From assembly GCA_032629725.1 (NCBI GenBank), contig JAFEVB010000026.1:186001-250000 (forward strand): a stretch of DNA of 64,000 nucleotides, read 5' to 3'. Below are positions 48,225 through 60,645 of this stretch, one piece after another. Positions within the stretch are counted from its first letter, which is position 1, and each line of letters begins with the position of its first letter. Both the position numbers and the translations under genes were made by a program. This DNA comes from Gremmenia infestans (lineage: Eukaryota > Ascomycota > Leotiomycetes > Helotiales > Hamatocanthoscyphaceae). The notes beneath the pieces were generated by a model. It was not told where the DNA came from. It did not search any database and saw nothing but the letters and a program-made list of their open reading frames with translations.

Positions 48225-49792
48225 TCATGATTTATCACTGTTCCTATCATCCTTTTTCAAAACAAGGCTTTTCATCGACTCGGTCTTAGGCTTGCCAGCC
48301 CGAGCATAAAGTCCATCAGAAGTTCCGAACGATTCCTCGCTCATAGTAATAGACTGCGACACCACAATTACCCCATCTTTTGCCGGTCCATCATCATCCT
48401 CCGAGTCCAGTTTTGAGTGACCATCCATTCTACCATTTCCTTCGCCAGGGAATCTGCTCCGTAAACCGGGAGTGTGAATTTTGGTGAGGCGATTGCCGGC
48501 TTGTTGTGTGTTTCCCCTCATCCCGATACTGGTTTGTAGCAACGACTTTCGAGTGTAAATATAGAGCGCGACATCGACAGCACCACATGCTGCCATGAGA
48601 GCCCCTGCTACACAGTAGAAAGTGAGGGATGGGTTCTTGTGGGCCATTGCTGATACTCGGCCGACAGCAAGTGGGAGTGTCAATGCCACATATGCACAGG
48701 GGTAGACAACCATGTAGCCGGCTGTCCGCATGATTCTATTGCGTGAAACAGCGAAGGGGTCGCGAACAGCTTGGCTGACAACAGTTGTTGTGGTCAAAGC
48801 TTTATGCCCTTTGGTGAATTCATTACTGCGATCAGTCGAAGGGTTTTGGTTGGAGCCATTTGGAACCTTGGTGTTTGCCATTCGTATCCGAAGAAAGAAG
48901 AAGATAGCCGCATAAATCATGAGCGAGCCGAGCTGCGAAATAAAGATCCACTGCAAATTCTCGAAGTTAGAATTGCCTAATTAAGAGAGGTTTTTGAGTT
49001 CCAAAGCATCTTCGACAACATCCACTTGGGAGTATTTAGAATCTTCCGAAGGACACTGGGGCTCTGGAATATGCTTAAATGGGCAAAGACAATGCTCGGG
49101 GATTTTGCATACCACATAGTGGAGAGTAAGTCGATCTTTCTCATGCTCATCGCCGATCCAACACTAAATTATACAGTTAGAATATGAAAGCAGAAAGGTA
49201 ATGTAGAACTTACCCAAGCTCCTGCAGGAACAAAGAAGCCGATTCCATGCGAGGCTGGCCCGATAATCGTCATGGTTATGGCAAACATCCAGATCCCCGC
49301 CACAGCTGTGAAAAAAGCTGCCGCTGGGATTTGCTTCTGGCCAACGATATTGATGAACGTGTGGATAGCAATTGCCAGAACCCAGAGTCCAGAACTGAGA
49401 TCTCCAATCTGTATCAACCAGCCCTGGGCAAAACAAGCGGCGCTCGGTCCCACCAGCTTGTCTTGAGAGATCCAGTGAAAGGCTAAGAGGAAAGAGAGTG
49501 CTTGCTGGAAATCTGCGAGAAGAAGGTTGTAAATCAAGACGAAGATCTGGTTCGTTGCAATAGGATGCTCGTAGAATCTTCGCCAGTAAATCATACGGTA
49601 GGTAATGAAACCCAGTAAAGTGAGTGTGGTCGTGACCGATATAAGTCCTATTGTACCCATGGCCGCCATTCCACTTTTAAGACCCGCAGGGAGAGGATCG
49701 AACGAAGTGCTTGCATACACAGCCTGTGAATGGCTATCAGTACTAGACCTGGTGGTCAAGAAACTAGCAACGTCTGGAAGGAGAGGCATCAT
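48225..49792 (-). CDS. Seven-transmembrane receptor, Git3/Gpr1-like
   Basis: Exons 49792-49214, 49163-49113 and 48950-48225 encode 451 residues with introns of 50 and 162 bp. Seven hydrophobic helices are seen: TM1 GTIGLISVTTTLTLLGFITY, TM2 FVLIYNLLLADFQQALSFLLA, TM3 GLWVLAIAIHTFINIV, TM4 FTAVAGIWMFAITMTIIG, TM5 LGSLMIYAAIFFFL, TM6 YMVVYPCAYVALTLPLAVG and TM7 FYCVAGALMAACGAVDVALYIY. Conserved cysteines lie before TM3 (AACFAQG) and after TM4 (GAWCWIG). The layout fits fungal G-protein-coupled receptors of the glucose/cAMP-sensing type; the ligand is unknown. The start is uncertain: the frame is open further upstream, and a 22-codon exon beginning at ATG 50033 with a GTAAGA donor may precede it. 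The cytosolic tail is rich in S and D. Confidence 0.85.
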
Positions 49793-52700
49793 GGAGACTG
49801 AAGTCAAACCGGCCGCGGGAGGCTCGTTCACGAAGGAAGCCGAGTTAAGATCGGTCGTTGTGAGACGGAAAGTATTATGCGAGGTATAAAGTGAATGTTT
49901 GGCATGAAGTAACACAGGCAAAATTAGAAGTCAATATCAGATAGATTAGTTCGGAGTCATGTCTTACTTGTACTTGAACGCTGGCATCTCTAGTTAGGAG
50001 AGGGCAAGGATCCTGCCAGTCAATAGTGGACATTTTCTAGAAGACGAGACGTAATTGGGGAGACTACCTGATAGTGAAATATCAAGAAACATTTCACGCC
50101 GCACATAAGCTTGTTATCCGATTGGATATGCTTACATGTGCCTTGACATCTAGGGTACCATGTCCATAGTGATAACGTGGGAGTAGGGATGAATCCCAGG
50201 CTTCATATGAAGCAGCTCGGCGTGTGGAATGTTTTTCAAGGCTAAGAAGGTGAAGAGGGGAATTGAACGAGCGAGTCGTGCCGTGCCATGTTAACAAGCT
50301 TTCAGGTCCCAGGGAGCCCCTAAAAGGTCTCTAGTGAGCTTTGGCCGCAGATAACGGTCAATCAAGGCTGCGTTCTGCTCCTAGCTTCTCCACAAGTGAA
50401 AGATGAAATCTACGAAGTAGAACAGGAACAGTAGATCAGGTCCACTAACTTGGGGGTGGATATCATCGGTGGAGAAACTCTGCTCTAGGATCTCTAGCAT
50501 CTAACCAGATGCAAATACCAGTACTCCACCAAAATCACCAACTGCATACGGCAGATCTCCTGCAGTCTCCATGCGGACATGGAAATTCTTTCAAACCCAA
50601 TAATTCCTAGAAAACATGAGCCCTAATTCATGTGTTTGTGATGTGCCGGAGTACATAGTCCAAGCGGCTGAAAAGATCTTGATTTCCATTTTGAGTCTAG
50701 ATGATACGCTTTGAACAGTGCATATCCTATTCGCCCAACCAAGTAGCTAGGGATAGTGTTTACGGAGGTCCAGCCCCTAATGATTGATCGTCCAGCCACC
50801 AACGCCAACGCCCCTCTACCAGGAGTTACTCCGGACTCCAGCTACTCCGTAATCCAAGGTGGCAGCTCAGTAGATCCTGGTGATCTACGGTACAGTAGTA
50901 GATCACTCGTTTGGTCCCGTAAATTCTCACGATCACTACAGAAAGAGTGGGACTCAAATTACGTTTCCGCTAGGCATAATCATAGTCCGGGAGGCTTATT
51001 AGTAGCATGGAACAAACATGAATTGATATACTCCGTAGTAAAAGCGATCGAACAATCAAACCATCAAAATGGAAATGCAAGTCATTTGGAGCGAGGCCGA
51101 ATCAGGTCAATCTCCTAACCATCGTTAATGATAGTCGTTGAGCGAAACGCTAAGTACACGTATATTGCATACGACTCGTGTATTATATGAAATATGCCTA
51201 TAAAAAGGGGGCTCAAGCCAGAATCCAGACTACTCATTACACTAATTCTATACTCTATAGCCGTGGTAATAGCGGTAATAGCGGTAATTTAATAAGCTAG
51301 TTGGTTATGAATTGGACATCGGACAAAGGGAATAAGCCACTAAATACCCCTATGTGGCGCATACATAATAGACTGACCTCCACTTGCTTCAGTCAGCTCT
51401 ATACTCTTGAACAAACACTTGTGTTTTGATTTCTACGGGTATTTCTATTTTCCTCTTTCTTATCCAACTTGCTCGTCGCTGTAGTGTTGAGTTGAGATTC
51501 TTGCAAGTCAACGGAGGGCCAAACATGCTTGGACCGGATTGTTATTCCGACCACACACGGGGTCCGTGAAGGTGGATATCTGACCGCGATTGCTGGGACG
51601 GGATCTTTCCCCATAATATCGCCAATAGACCTACCTTAAATAGGCCACAATATGCAGTCATCAGCAGGGTCATCGCGATTCTATGAATAAGAGCTCAGAA
51701 GGCCAGCCACGGCAAGTCCTTACAACACCACTAGCGGAGGTAGCTCTCTGTATTTGCGTTTTGCTGATTGGCTTCTGAAACTACCTAGTGTCCCGAATGA
51801 ACATATGCAATATCCACTGTCTACTGTAGAGGTCTATGCGCGAAAATAGGCAGACGGCTCGACCCCTAATTCCTTTCTCTTTAACATCTTCCGTACTTGC
51901 ATAGCCCGCGTGTGATGTTTTCCAGCCAATGCATTTGAAAGCACAGTCCCAGTCCTGTTTTTCTTTATTGTTCTTCAACTTGTAAGCGGTTCTATAAAAC
52001 GGTTAAACCTGTCCACCAAAAAGCCGCCCGTGCTCAACCAAGTCAAGTGGCTCTTTTGCCAACCAAAGTGAATGCATCTTGTATTGCTTGGGACCCAAAC
52101 GTTGTATGATTACAATAGACTCTGCAAAGTTTCGGCAGTTTGTAGAGCGCTGGGACGTGGACGCAGATTGACTGCGGGGAAACCTAGTGGAAACCTAGCA
52201 GAAGCTTCTACTGTTACATATTGAATAAGCTATATATCATTACTGCTTCACGAAAGTCAACCCTGTCTTTTCACCCGGGAAATCCCCCCTGTGTGAGGTT
52301 TGTTTGGAATGGGACGAAGTAGCATGTGAAAAATGTTGGAGGGCGCATATATTCTGGATAGAGTAAATGATTCCTGAGTGTCTGTAATATTACTTTCGTC
52401 ATTCACCAGAGGATTGAAAACGGCCTGCAGTTGTAAATACAGGCTATCTCTGAACTATCTTCGATCATCTAACGTCATTCTGCTAATGATCGGTATATCT
52501 CTTATTGCATTCGAATGATATACTCAACTAGTACTCCTTTCTCTCTCTTAAGCTTGACATTCTCCACATAATTGATTTCCCAAGTATATATTCCACACTA
52601 TTCAAAGGGCCTAACTTCAAGCTGAGTTTAAGAAGTCTCGCCTAAGACTTAGCTTGGTTGTTATATTTCTTGCAGTTCTGAGATGGAGTGCCACTTGCCG

Positions 52701-54201
52701 ATATACATGCCGGTCGGATATTATCTTTCCACCCCAAGTAAATGAGGGGGACAAATCGCACGAACTGCATGCACGCAAATCACATTGAATGTTGGTTGCT
52801 GGGTAGATCTTACTATGTAAAAGGGAGTTTCCCAGGACAGAAATCCACTTTCCAACACTAGCAGGGTGTTCGTCCAATATAGCCTTCCCCTTTAGTAGAG
52901 AGTGCAGCTCAACTCTCAGCCTTGTACGGAGTACACGAACCTCTCGTAGCGATTCAGCGCTTTTGATGGGTAAGTTTAAAGGCTAGATCACTAGCTATAA
53001 CTGCGTTTCTAGCAAACAAATAGATAATGAACTGGAACTAGTAGTCTATTATAAGACAGTTGACTATATATTACGTGGTTCTTTATAAGGGCAGGGTTCT
53101 ATTGGGACAACAACCCCTAAAGCAGTCTTTAGCGGGTTATTTGAGCAGTTGGCAAACAATTGATACATACGTTAAAGAACTGCTGGTTCTAGCTATAGTC
53201 ATGTACAATCAAGTGTTACTACACAAGCGTAGTTTGACGACGGTCCCATCCCGAAAGTTGTGGTAGCGTCGTGGTGGGCGCGGAATAGCGCCGTCGAGAT
53301 CTACATAGGAGATTTCGTACAGATAGCGTAAATTACCGTACCATGTTGAAATCACCGGCCCGACTGCGACTGACCATCATCGGGCTATGGCGTTTTAGCG
53401 CTCGATTGGGAATAAGAGCTGAATCTGGGATATCAGCGGCTTGGAGCTGCCTCGTGGGTTGGGGTTGTTTACCTAATTAGCCCCGGCCAAGGAATATACC
53501 CCGCCCCGTAGAGTAAAACCTCGTCGTCGATGAAGAGGATGGGCTTCTTTTCGGTGAGTATCCGATCATGAGCAGGGGGTGGAGCGGAGCGGAGCGGAGA
53601 GGAGCGGGTGCTAAAGTTGTCGGATCTCCACTTCCCCGAGGTAGAAGGTACCCCATTACTCTGTACCCCTCTGTACCCCGATCCACGCATTCATCACAAA
53701 CAATGCTGAAGTGGACTCCGGATGCGATACCAGCTTCCCCGTCAAAAGATTTCGCGGGCCTCTCTCCTAGTTGAGCAGGAGTTGGGGCATCGAATTCAGG
53801 TCAACCCTCCGTGATACCGACCTTCTGCAAATAACGGCACTTTTTTTTCTTGCCACACGGTCTCGATTAGTTTTCCGCCTCTTGCATGAATTTTATTGAA
53901 TTACTCTGTACAGCGCCGACGTATAAATAATGTTTGAGTACGTCCCAATCCAAGTTTCGAGGCCAACGGTGAACATTTGATGAAGTAAGTGGAAAGTATG
54001 AAGTATGTATTTTGTATGGTCCGAGGCACACATCCGGCCCCACTATATAGCTTCCCCTCAATGTTACCCCATACGTATCCATGCTCCAAGTGGACGTGGA
54101 TTGTGGAGTCTCCGTACCCGCATCACAGATTTCTACAAAAGATTTGCCACTTTTGGGCTTCATTTTCACCCAAGATTTGTAAACCCCACGAGATTGCTAC
54201 A
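49793..54201. other. Gene-poor region of about 4.4 kb
   Basis: Apart from a possible first exon of the receptor gene (50033-49968, minus) no gene is supported. It holds TACGGAGTA or its complement at 50843, 51029 and 52925, a GGTAATAGC array near 51263-51289, and a GGAGC array near 53580-53607. A TATATAG at about 54045 may serve the next gene. Confidence 0.35.
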
Positions 54202-55983
54202 ATGGAGTCGAAGACAATCCAACAAGTCGAGGCCCCTCATGATAATGGGGTGGCTGAGAAAGCCCATGCCGCTGCCATAGACAGCAGCCATCTGGAGAAT
54301 GGCATCGGAGGAGATCTGAGTTCCCAGCATAGGGAATACCTGATGGCCCGGCATGGAACAATTGATCTGAATCCATTGCCAACGATGGATCCAGCAGACC
54401 CTCTGAACTGGCCTGCTTGGAAGGTATTGCCGCTCCCTACAGCTCGTCGGAAGAGACCTTTTTGACTGAGATACAACAGAAGCACCTGAATCTCATCCTT
54501 GTCGCGTTCCACGCGATGATGACCACCTTTACCGCTGCGGGCATCATTCCGGCCTTCGAGCTGCTCTCCATCGACCTAGGAGTGTCTCTAACAAAAGCTT
54601 CTTACCTCACCAGTGTCCAGATCCTGATCTTGGGATTTTCCCCTCTGTTCTGGAAGCCGATTTCGAATCGTTTTGGCCGCAGACCTATTTGGCTCATCTC
54701 CACGATAGGCTCATTGGTGTGCAACGTTGGCTGCGCAGAAACCCATACTTACGCTTCTCAAATGATAACTAGGATTTTGGTAGCCTTCTTCATCTCCCCT
54801 GCCATTGCCATCAGTAGTGCGGTGGTGACAGAGACATTCTTTGCGAGCGAGAGGGGACAAAAGATGGGGATTTGGACATTAATGGTAACCCTCGGGTATG
54901 TTTTGCCTCCCATTTCCATTTCTATTTTCCCACCCAAAAACTCACATCTCCAGTCCTCCCATGGGTCCATTCATAATGGGATTCGTAGCTTTCCATACAG
55001 GCGGATGGCAGTGGATTTACTGGACCTTCGCTGTGACAAATGGCGTCCAATTCATCCTCTACTTTTTCTTCTCCCCTGAAACTCTCTACGTGCGCAACAG
55101 CCACGTCCCCCAAAATTACCATTCCTCGTTCCGACGCCAGTATCTCAACTTCGGAAAGCTGGGCCCGAATCCCCTAGCATGGAGAGATTTCTGGATGCCC
55201 ATCAGACTGTTTGCTTATCCTAATATCCTGTTACCGACAGTTGCATATAGCATAGTCTTCGGCTTCACATCCGTTCTTCTCACCGTTGAAATCCCGCAAA
55301 TTTTCACCCCAAAATTCGGCTTTAACGCCCAACAAATCGGTCTGCAATTCGCCGGCATGATCATTGGTTCTATTCTAGGTGAGCAGCTTGGAGGGCGCGG
55401 TTCTGACATCTTCATGCGAAGGCGATCGGCTGAGATCGGTCAATCGAAAACTGTGACGCCCGAGCACAGAATTTGGGTTTCGTATCCGGGATATGCGACT
55501 GTGATTTGTGGATTGGTTGTGTTTTGTGTGCAAACCGATAATTTGAAAACCTACAATGTTACGCCAATTGTGGGGATTGCGATTGCTGCGTTTGGGAATC
55601 AGATCATCACGACGGTGCTAGTCACTTACGCCGTTGACTGCCACCATGAACATGCGGCCAGCATCGGTGTGTTCATCAACCTTGTGAGGAGTACATGGGG
55701 GTTTATTGGTAAGTCTCTCATCGCTCAATCCTGTTTGGTTTCAGTCATACCCAAGTTTTGAGAGAGTATAAGGAAAATGACTAACATATTTGTTCAAAAA
55801 GGTCCGTTCTGGTTCCCGGACATGTTCACCAGCATCGGTCTCAGTGGCAGCGCGGGGCTTATGGTTGGCATCGTCGTTGTCTTCTCCATCCTGCCCACGA
55901 TGTTCATCCAATGGAAAGGAGGGCCTATTCGAACGAGAAGGACAGATAAAGAGCTTGATCAGGTAAATACCACCACTAGGTGA
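54202..55983 (+). CDS. MFS transporter, Hol1/DHA1-like
   Basis: Four exons (54202-54423, 54480-54895, 54954-55708, 55802-55983) encode 524 residues. The cytosolic N-terminus ends with the family pattern HGTIDLNPLPTMDPADPLNWPAWKK. Twelve hydrophobic segments follow; the loop 2-3 motif is WKPISNRFGRRPIWL, helix 5 region PPMGPFIMGFVAF, and GWQWIYWTFAVTNGVQFILYFFFSPETLY precedes the central loop. This is the subgroup of fungal facilitators resembling Hol1 (ion or polyamine uptake) and multidrug carriers; the substrate is unknown. Introns are 56, 58 and 93 bp. It is the second MFS gene of the window and is not a close copy of the one at 21849. Confidence 0.93.
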
Positions 55984-56766
55984 ACCCATGTTGGACTAGA
56001 AAAAAGATCCTGCAGAAAGTAGTATATAATCTCAAAGCTTGAAGTGAATACATATATGACTGAACGAATTTTCCCGTTGGCATTAACCGATCAGGTAGCT
56101 TGAGTCCGGTTCAGTACCCCCCTAATAGATCTACCCATACAACCTTCACAAAGGTATAAACAGCCAGCACTTTACACAAAATCCCAAAGGAGATAATGCT
56201 GCGACCAAGGAACAAAATACTCTCGGTTCGTCCTGGTTCAGCCCCCTTCGGTTCTTGCATGCAGCACTGCAATCGACCTGACTATAGCCCCATCTTGTGC
56301 AGAACATCAAAAAACCTAGAATACGCCGCAACCTTCACATAGCTCATCCTAATTCCACAATTGTACCATTGCATTGTATCACTGCGTAAGAGTTTACAAA
56401 GAAATGTCGGCTAGAGATCGGATTACTCGACCACACACAGTCGCGATCAGTCAGCAGTGATTACTGATCCCTCGATGTACTCCTGGTGCTATATTTCTCA
56501 ATGTCTTGATTGGCGAGCATCACGAGAAGAAGGCTGCACTACAGCACAATGGCCATAACAAAAGGAAACGTGCTTTCGAACTTACAGATACGCAGGGTAG
56601 GATGGAAGGGAGAGAATATATAAGGAGCGCTGGTGTTCTGGAAAATAAGTTCGGAAGATAGAAAAGCATTTCTTCATACATACATACTTCCAAACGTTCA
56701 AGAAAGCTTCAACAACCTAGGTCAAAGTCCGCTTCGAATATTAAACCTCATTCAACATCTACAAAA
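55984..56766. other. Intergenic, promoter of the reductase gene
   Basis: No gene. A TATATAAG box at about 56617-56624 lies 145 bp before the next start. Confidence 0.4.
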
Positions 56767-57908
56767 ATGGCAGGAGAACTTGTCTTCGTATGTCCTCCCT
56801 TCCTATGTACTTCTCCCCACAACAAGCACTAATACAGCATCTCCAGATCACAGGAGCAACAGGCTTCATCGGCTTCGCCGTCCTCCACCAGGCCCTCGAA
56901 TCCGGATACCGCGTGCGCATCTCCATTCGCAAGGAGCCGCAAGTCCAGACCCTTTCTTCACACCCCCTAATCGCTCCTTTCTTAGCACAAGGCAAAGTCT
57001 CCTTCGCCATTGTGCCCGACATCACGGTCCCAGGCGCGTTTGGTGAAGCGTTAAAGGATGTGGTTTATGTAGAGCATCTGGCGTCGGCATTGCCTGGTCC
57101 AGTGAGTACTTTCCTTTCCTCAAGATATAGGGAGTCAGTCGTGCTGATGAAGGGAATGAAGACGGAGAATTCAGAGCAGGATATAGTGCAACCCGCAATC
57201 CACGGCACGACATCCATCCTGAACTCCGCACTCCTCCACTCATCCATAAAACGCATCATCATCACCTCCTCCATAGCAGGCATCCTCTCCTCAGCCGCCC
57301 AAACCGACCGCACCCCAACAGCACCCTACACGTCATCCTCGCGCGTCTCTCCCCTGCCCTCAGGACCCTGGGCCAACGGCGTCGTGGCGTACCGCGGAGC
57401 CAAAGCCCTCGCTCTCGATGCGACGGATCGGTTCGTCGCTGAGAAGAAGCCGCGCTTTAGCATCGTCAATATCATGCCCGGCTACGTGATCGGGCGCAAC
57501 GCGCTGGCGACGTCTGCGCGCGACCTGCAGAATGGGAGCAATAATGTGGTGTTGTCGCTCGTGACGGGGATTGTGCGCGAGGAGCCCCAGCTTGCTACTG
57601 TGGTTGATGTGCGGGATGTTGCGCGGGTGCAGGTTGAGGCGTTGGATGAGGGGAAGGTGGTAGGGGCGTATAGGAGTTTTGTTGTTGATGCGGGGAAGGT
57701 GGATTTAAATGATGTAGTGGGGATTGCGAAGATGGAGTTTGGAGGGGCGTTTGAGAAGGGAATACTGAGGGAGGGAGGTACGAATAGTGTAAGTCATGAT
57801 TTTGATGTGAGGGAGACGGAGGGGGTGTTTGGGAAGTTGAAGGGTTTGGAGGAGATGGTTAAGAATGTTGTGGGGCAGTATATCGAGCTAAAGGAGAAGG
57901 AGGTGTAG
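56767..57908 (+). CDS. NAD(P)-dependent extended SDR reductase (aldehyde/ketone reductase type)
   Basis: Exons 56767-56787 (7 codons), 56847-57101 and 57162-57908 encode 340 residues. The nucleotide fold begins ITGATGFIGFAVLHQALESGYRVRIS, split from MAGELVF by the first intron. Downstream are QDIVQPAIHGTTSILNSAL, IKRIIITSSIAG and the catalytic YRGAK (Y-x3-K), then IMPGYVIGRN. The pattern matches fungal Gre2-like and dihydroflavonol-4-reductase-like enzymes acting on aldehydes, ketones or secondary metabolites. Intron 2 is a multiple of three without stops, so retention would add 20 residues; alternative acceptors at 56837 and 57152 are also in frame. The substrate is unknown. The C-terminal 100 residues are more variable. 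Confidence 0.9.
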
Positions 57909-58206
57909 GTGGAGGATGGATGGGAGGACTTGAAGTGAAAAAGATATTGAGCTGTAAGGTGATGATAAAATGAAATCGTACGTTGACTTCGGGTACTCAT
58001 CACGGCTAATGTGACCAACTCTTGAGATGTGGAAAACTCCACTAAGTTCTTAGCTGAGTACGGCTCAGGACTACCTTCAGACCTCAGGCTGTAAATAAAT
58101 CAAGCAGAGAAATCAAGCAGAGATATAGAGAATACAGTGGTAGAACTAGTCTCTACTGGAGATGTTGAAAAAATCCTAGATCAATTGTATATCCATAGAA
58201 TTCATG

Positions 58207-59863
58207 CTACCTACTCACCCTTCTTCTTTTCCTCCACGCCTTGACCTCTTTTAAGACGCCCATCACCAGAGGTACAGCTACCGGACCCAACAGCGGCAAG
58301 TAGACGGCAATCTTGTGCTCATCTGGAAAATAAACCTGTCCAACCATACTTTTCTCAAAGAAAGCCTTTTCCGCAGCTTCCTCGGCAATTATCGCGTTTT
58401 CCAATCCCTCCGTCCCTCCTAACCCATCGCACGCTTTTCGTAAATGCTCAATTGTTGTATAAACCCCATCAGCAACGCTCTTTGGGATGCTGATTGAAGG
58501 CAGCGCAAGTGTTAATCGCGCCAAACTACCCATAGTGCCGCTGGCCTTCAACAACAACCCAGCACTGCGAACACGCACCAGAGTCATCAATCTCAGAGGC
58601 AGAGATCCGCTCTCCGGGGCCCCAAGTAAAGACATCAACTGATTCGAGAAAATAAGCATCGCAGGCCGAAGATCTGAAATATCAGATTGGATAACCACGC
58701 CGCCCCACTGAGGAATCAGCCAACTCTTTCCTCCCCCTTCAACTTCCATATCTCCTACGTATATTATGAAGTTCACAGTGGGTGCTCCACCAATGCTGGG
58801 GCTCAGAGGCCACTCTGCAGCGTTTATAAAACCGCTCAGATCTTCCTTTTTCAGCACATTTCCATTGACTCCTGGGTTTGCGTAGAGTTGGACCTGGGTG
58901 TCGATTGTAAAATTGCTGATTGAGGAGAAGCTCTGGAGCAAGGGCTTCATGTGTTCCTCGAGGGCTGCTTCAATGTCCCAGGACGAAGGTGTGGCGGATG
59001 GGGTAAAGAGGGAGAATGTAAGATGGTAAGTTCGCGAGTACTTTATTGATCTCGTTGTCCATTTCGCAAGAGATTCTGCTACCTCCGGTATCAATGCCTT
59101 CGGACTGCGCTCTGGTGGTGCGGAACTTGTAGATAGAAGGTATGAAATCATGGCCTGCTCCTCGGCAAACATCTCTCGCAGTGTATTCGCAATGTATGTA
59201 GCTAGGAAGGAGGAGGAGGAGGAGCTCGACGGTATTTGGTTGGGCGTATAGTGGACGTCCAGTATGGGGGAGTATGATTGCAGATCTGCCTTGGACTCTG
59301 TCCCTGGTAGGAGCCTAATGACAAGAGCTACCTCCTCGTCTGACCCTCCCGTAGGCAACCCATCTACTGTTATTGATGCATTGGCTGGTGGTGAGAGTTG
59401 TAATCGCAGATGATGCGCCGAGAAATCGTTCAAGTCGTCCAATGCATGCTGGGTAGTCCGTAGAAGATGCTGAGCTTCATGATCTTGTAGCGAGTCTGCC
59501 TCTATAGATATGCGGAGTGGAAAGACAGGCCGGCATGCCTACTAACATCAGCATTGGTCCCCCCAAAGGACTAAGGACCATTACCCTCCCATCAGCCCAA
59601 TCCATCATCTGGTCCAGCGGCAGTTTCGCCCTGTATATTGCCGTTGTCCTCCACCATATTGGCAAGCCTAGAAATAAGACAATTGCCCAGAAAGACAATA
59701 TAACGAAAAGTCGAAGGCGGATGCTCTCTGGCGTCTCAGGGGGTGGCTCCTTTTTCTTGGGCGTGACGGACACAGCGTGTGCTGGCGCATCCTCCTCCTT
59801 TTCTATCTTGCCATCCTTGACTTCAGCCTCGGAAATTGGCGGAGTAGTTGGAGTTGAGGACAT
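58207..59863 (-). CDS. GPI17: GPI transamidase subunit PIG-S
   Basis: Exons 59863-59585 and 59538-58207 encode 536 residues. PIG-S (yeast Gpi17) belongs to the ER complex that attaches GPI anchors to proteins. An N-terminal membrane helix (LRLFVILSFWAIVLFLGLPIWW, about residues 48-70) is followed by the luminal domain with YRAKLPLDQMMDWADGR, FPLRISIEAD, and WDIEAALEEHMKPLLQSFSSISNFTIDTQVQLYA; then SWLIPQWGGVVI and a C-terminal helix (VYLPLLGPVAVPLVMGVLKEV) with a basic end KAWRKRRR. This two-helix arrangement is typical. The start is the first ATG; GTG upstream is not used. It is convergent with the reductase gene and divergent from FAT1. Confidence 0.94.
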
Positions 59864-60645
59864 TGCAATGTTGTTGCTCACATCTAGGAGTGGATAAAGA
59901 CAACTCTCTCGACCTCAACCCCGGAAACCCGTCTCCGGGTCGCATCGCGATTTCCAGGCCGATTTATTTTGCGCCCGGGCCGCATTACGGGCGTTACCTA
60001 TCCTATCCTATGATGGATGTCATGCATTTGCTACGCCGTAGGGATTACATAATGAAAGCGTGGGCGTGGATGGTTTTATTTTATCTCCCCTTATCTTCTT
60101 TCATATCTACAAAGAAACTCGCATACAAAGTTCATATAGATCATCTGTACGAAGTAACCCGCTGACAACCTTTCATGGGATCACGGGTCGTGAGGTAAGC
60201 CACAAGAGCCAAGTGAATAAGTAGTCTGTCTCACAGGGCGGAGAGCGGCTGAATACAACCAAGCCCACAAGGTCAGAATAATGCCTCGGCATTTCCAGTT
60301 GCGGGCATTGTTGCGAGTCGCTCTCAACACTAAGTGGCTTTAGACGCGTATTAGAGACGATTGAAACCAATGTGAATACCTTATGGTAGTACCTGGGAAG
60401 CCGCCAATTGGATTCACACTCCATGGCGCTGCTATGAGCTTCTCAACTCCTCTACGGTAGCGTCATTCCTAGATAGACCTGCCTCTCCCCCTTCTCCGAG
60501 GCTGCTTTTCGTCACTTTCTTACCTTCAATGAGAGCATCATTGCTTCCTTTTCTGTTTCCTTCTTGATATTGACGAAGGCTGCTGGCGAGCGACATATGA
60601 GACATCTCTCTCAATTTCGAGCTCCACTGTCGATAAGGCATCCCA
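59864..60645. other. Divergent promoter region, PIG-S and FAT1
   Basis: About 780 bp lies between divergent starts. No gene is supported. Confidence 0.4.

Noticed and set aside
50756..51118. 120-codon open frame with serine-rich product
   Set aside because: It begins at GTG rather than ATG and spans two copies of the intergenic TACGGAGTA word; no domain.
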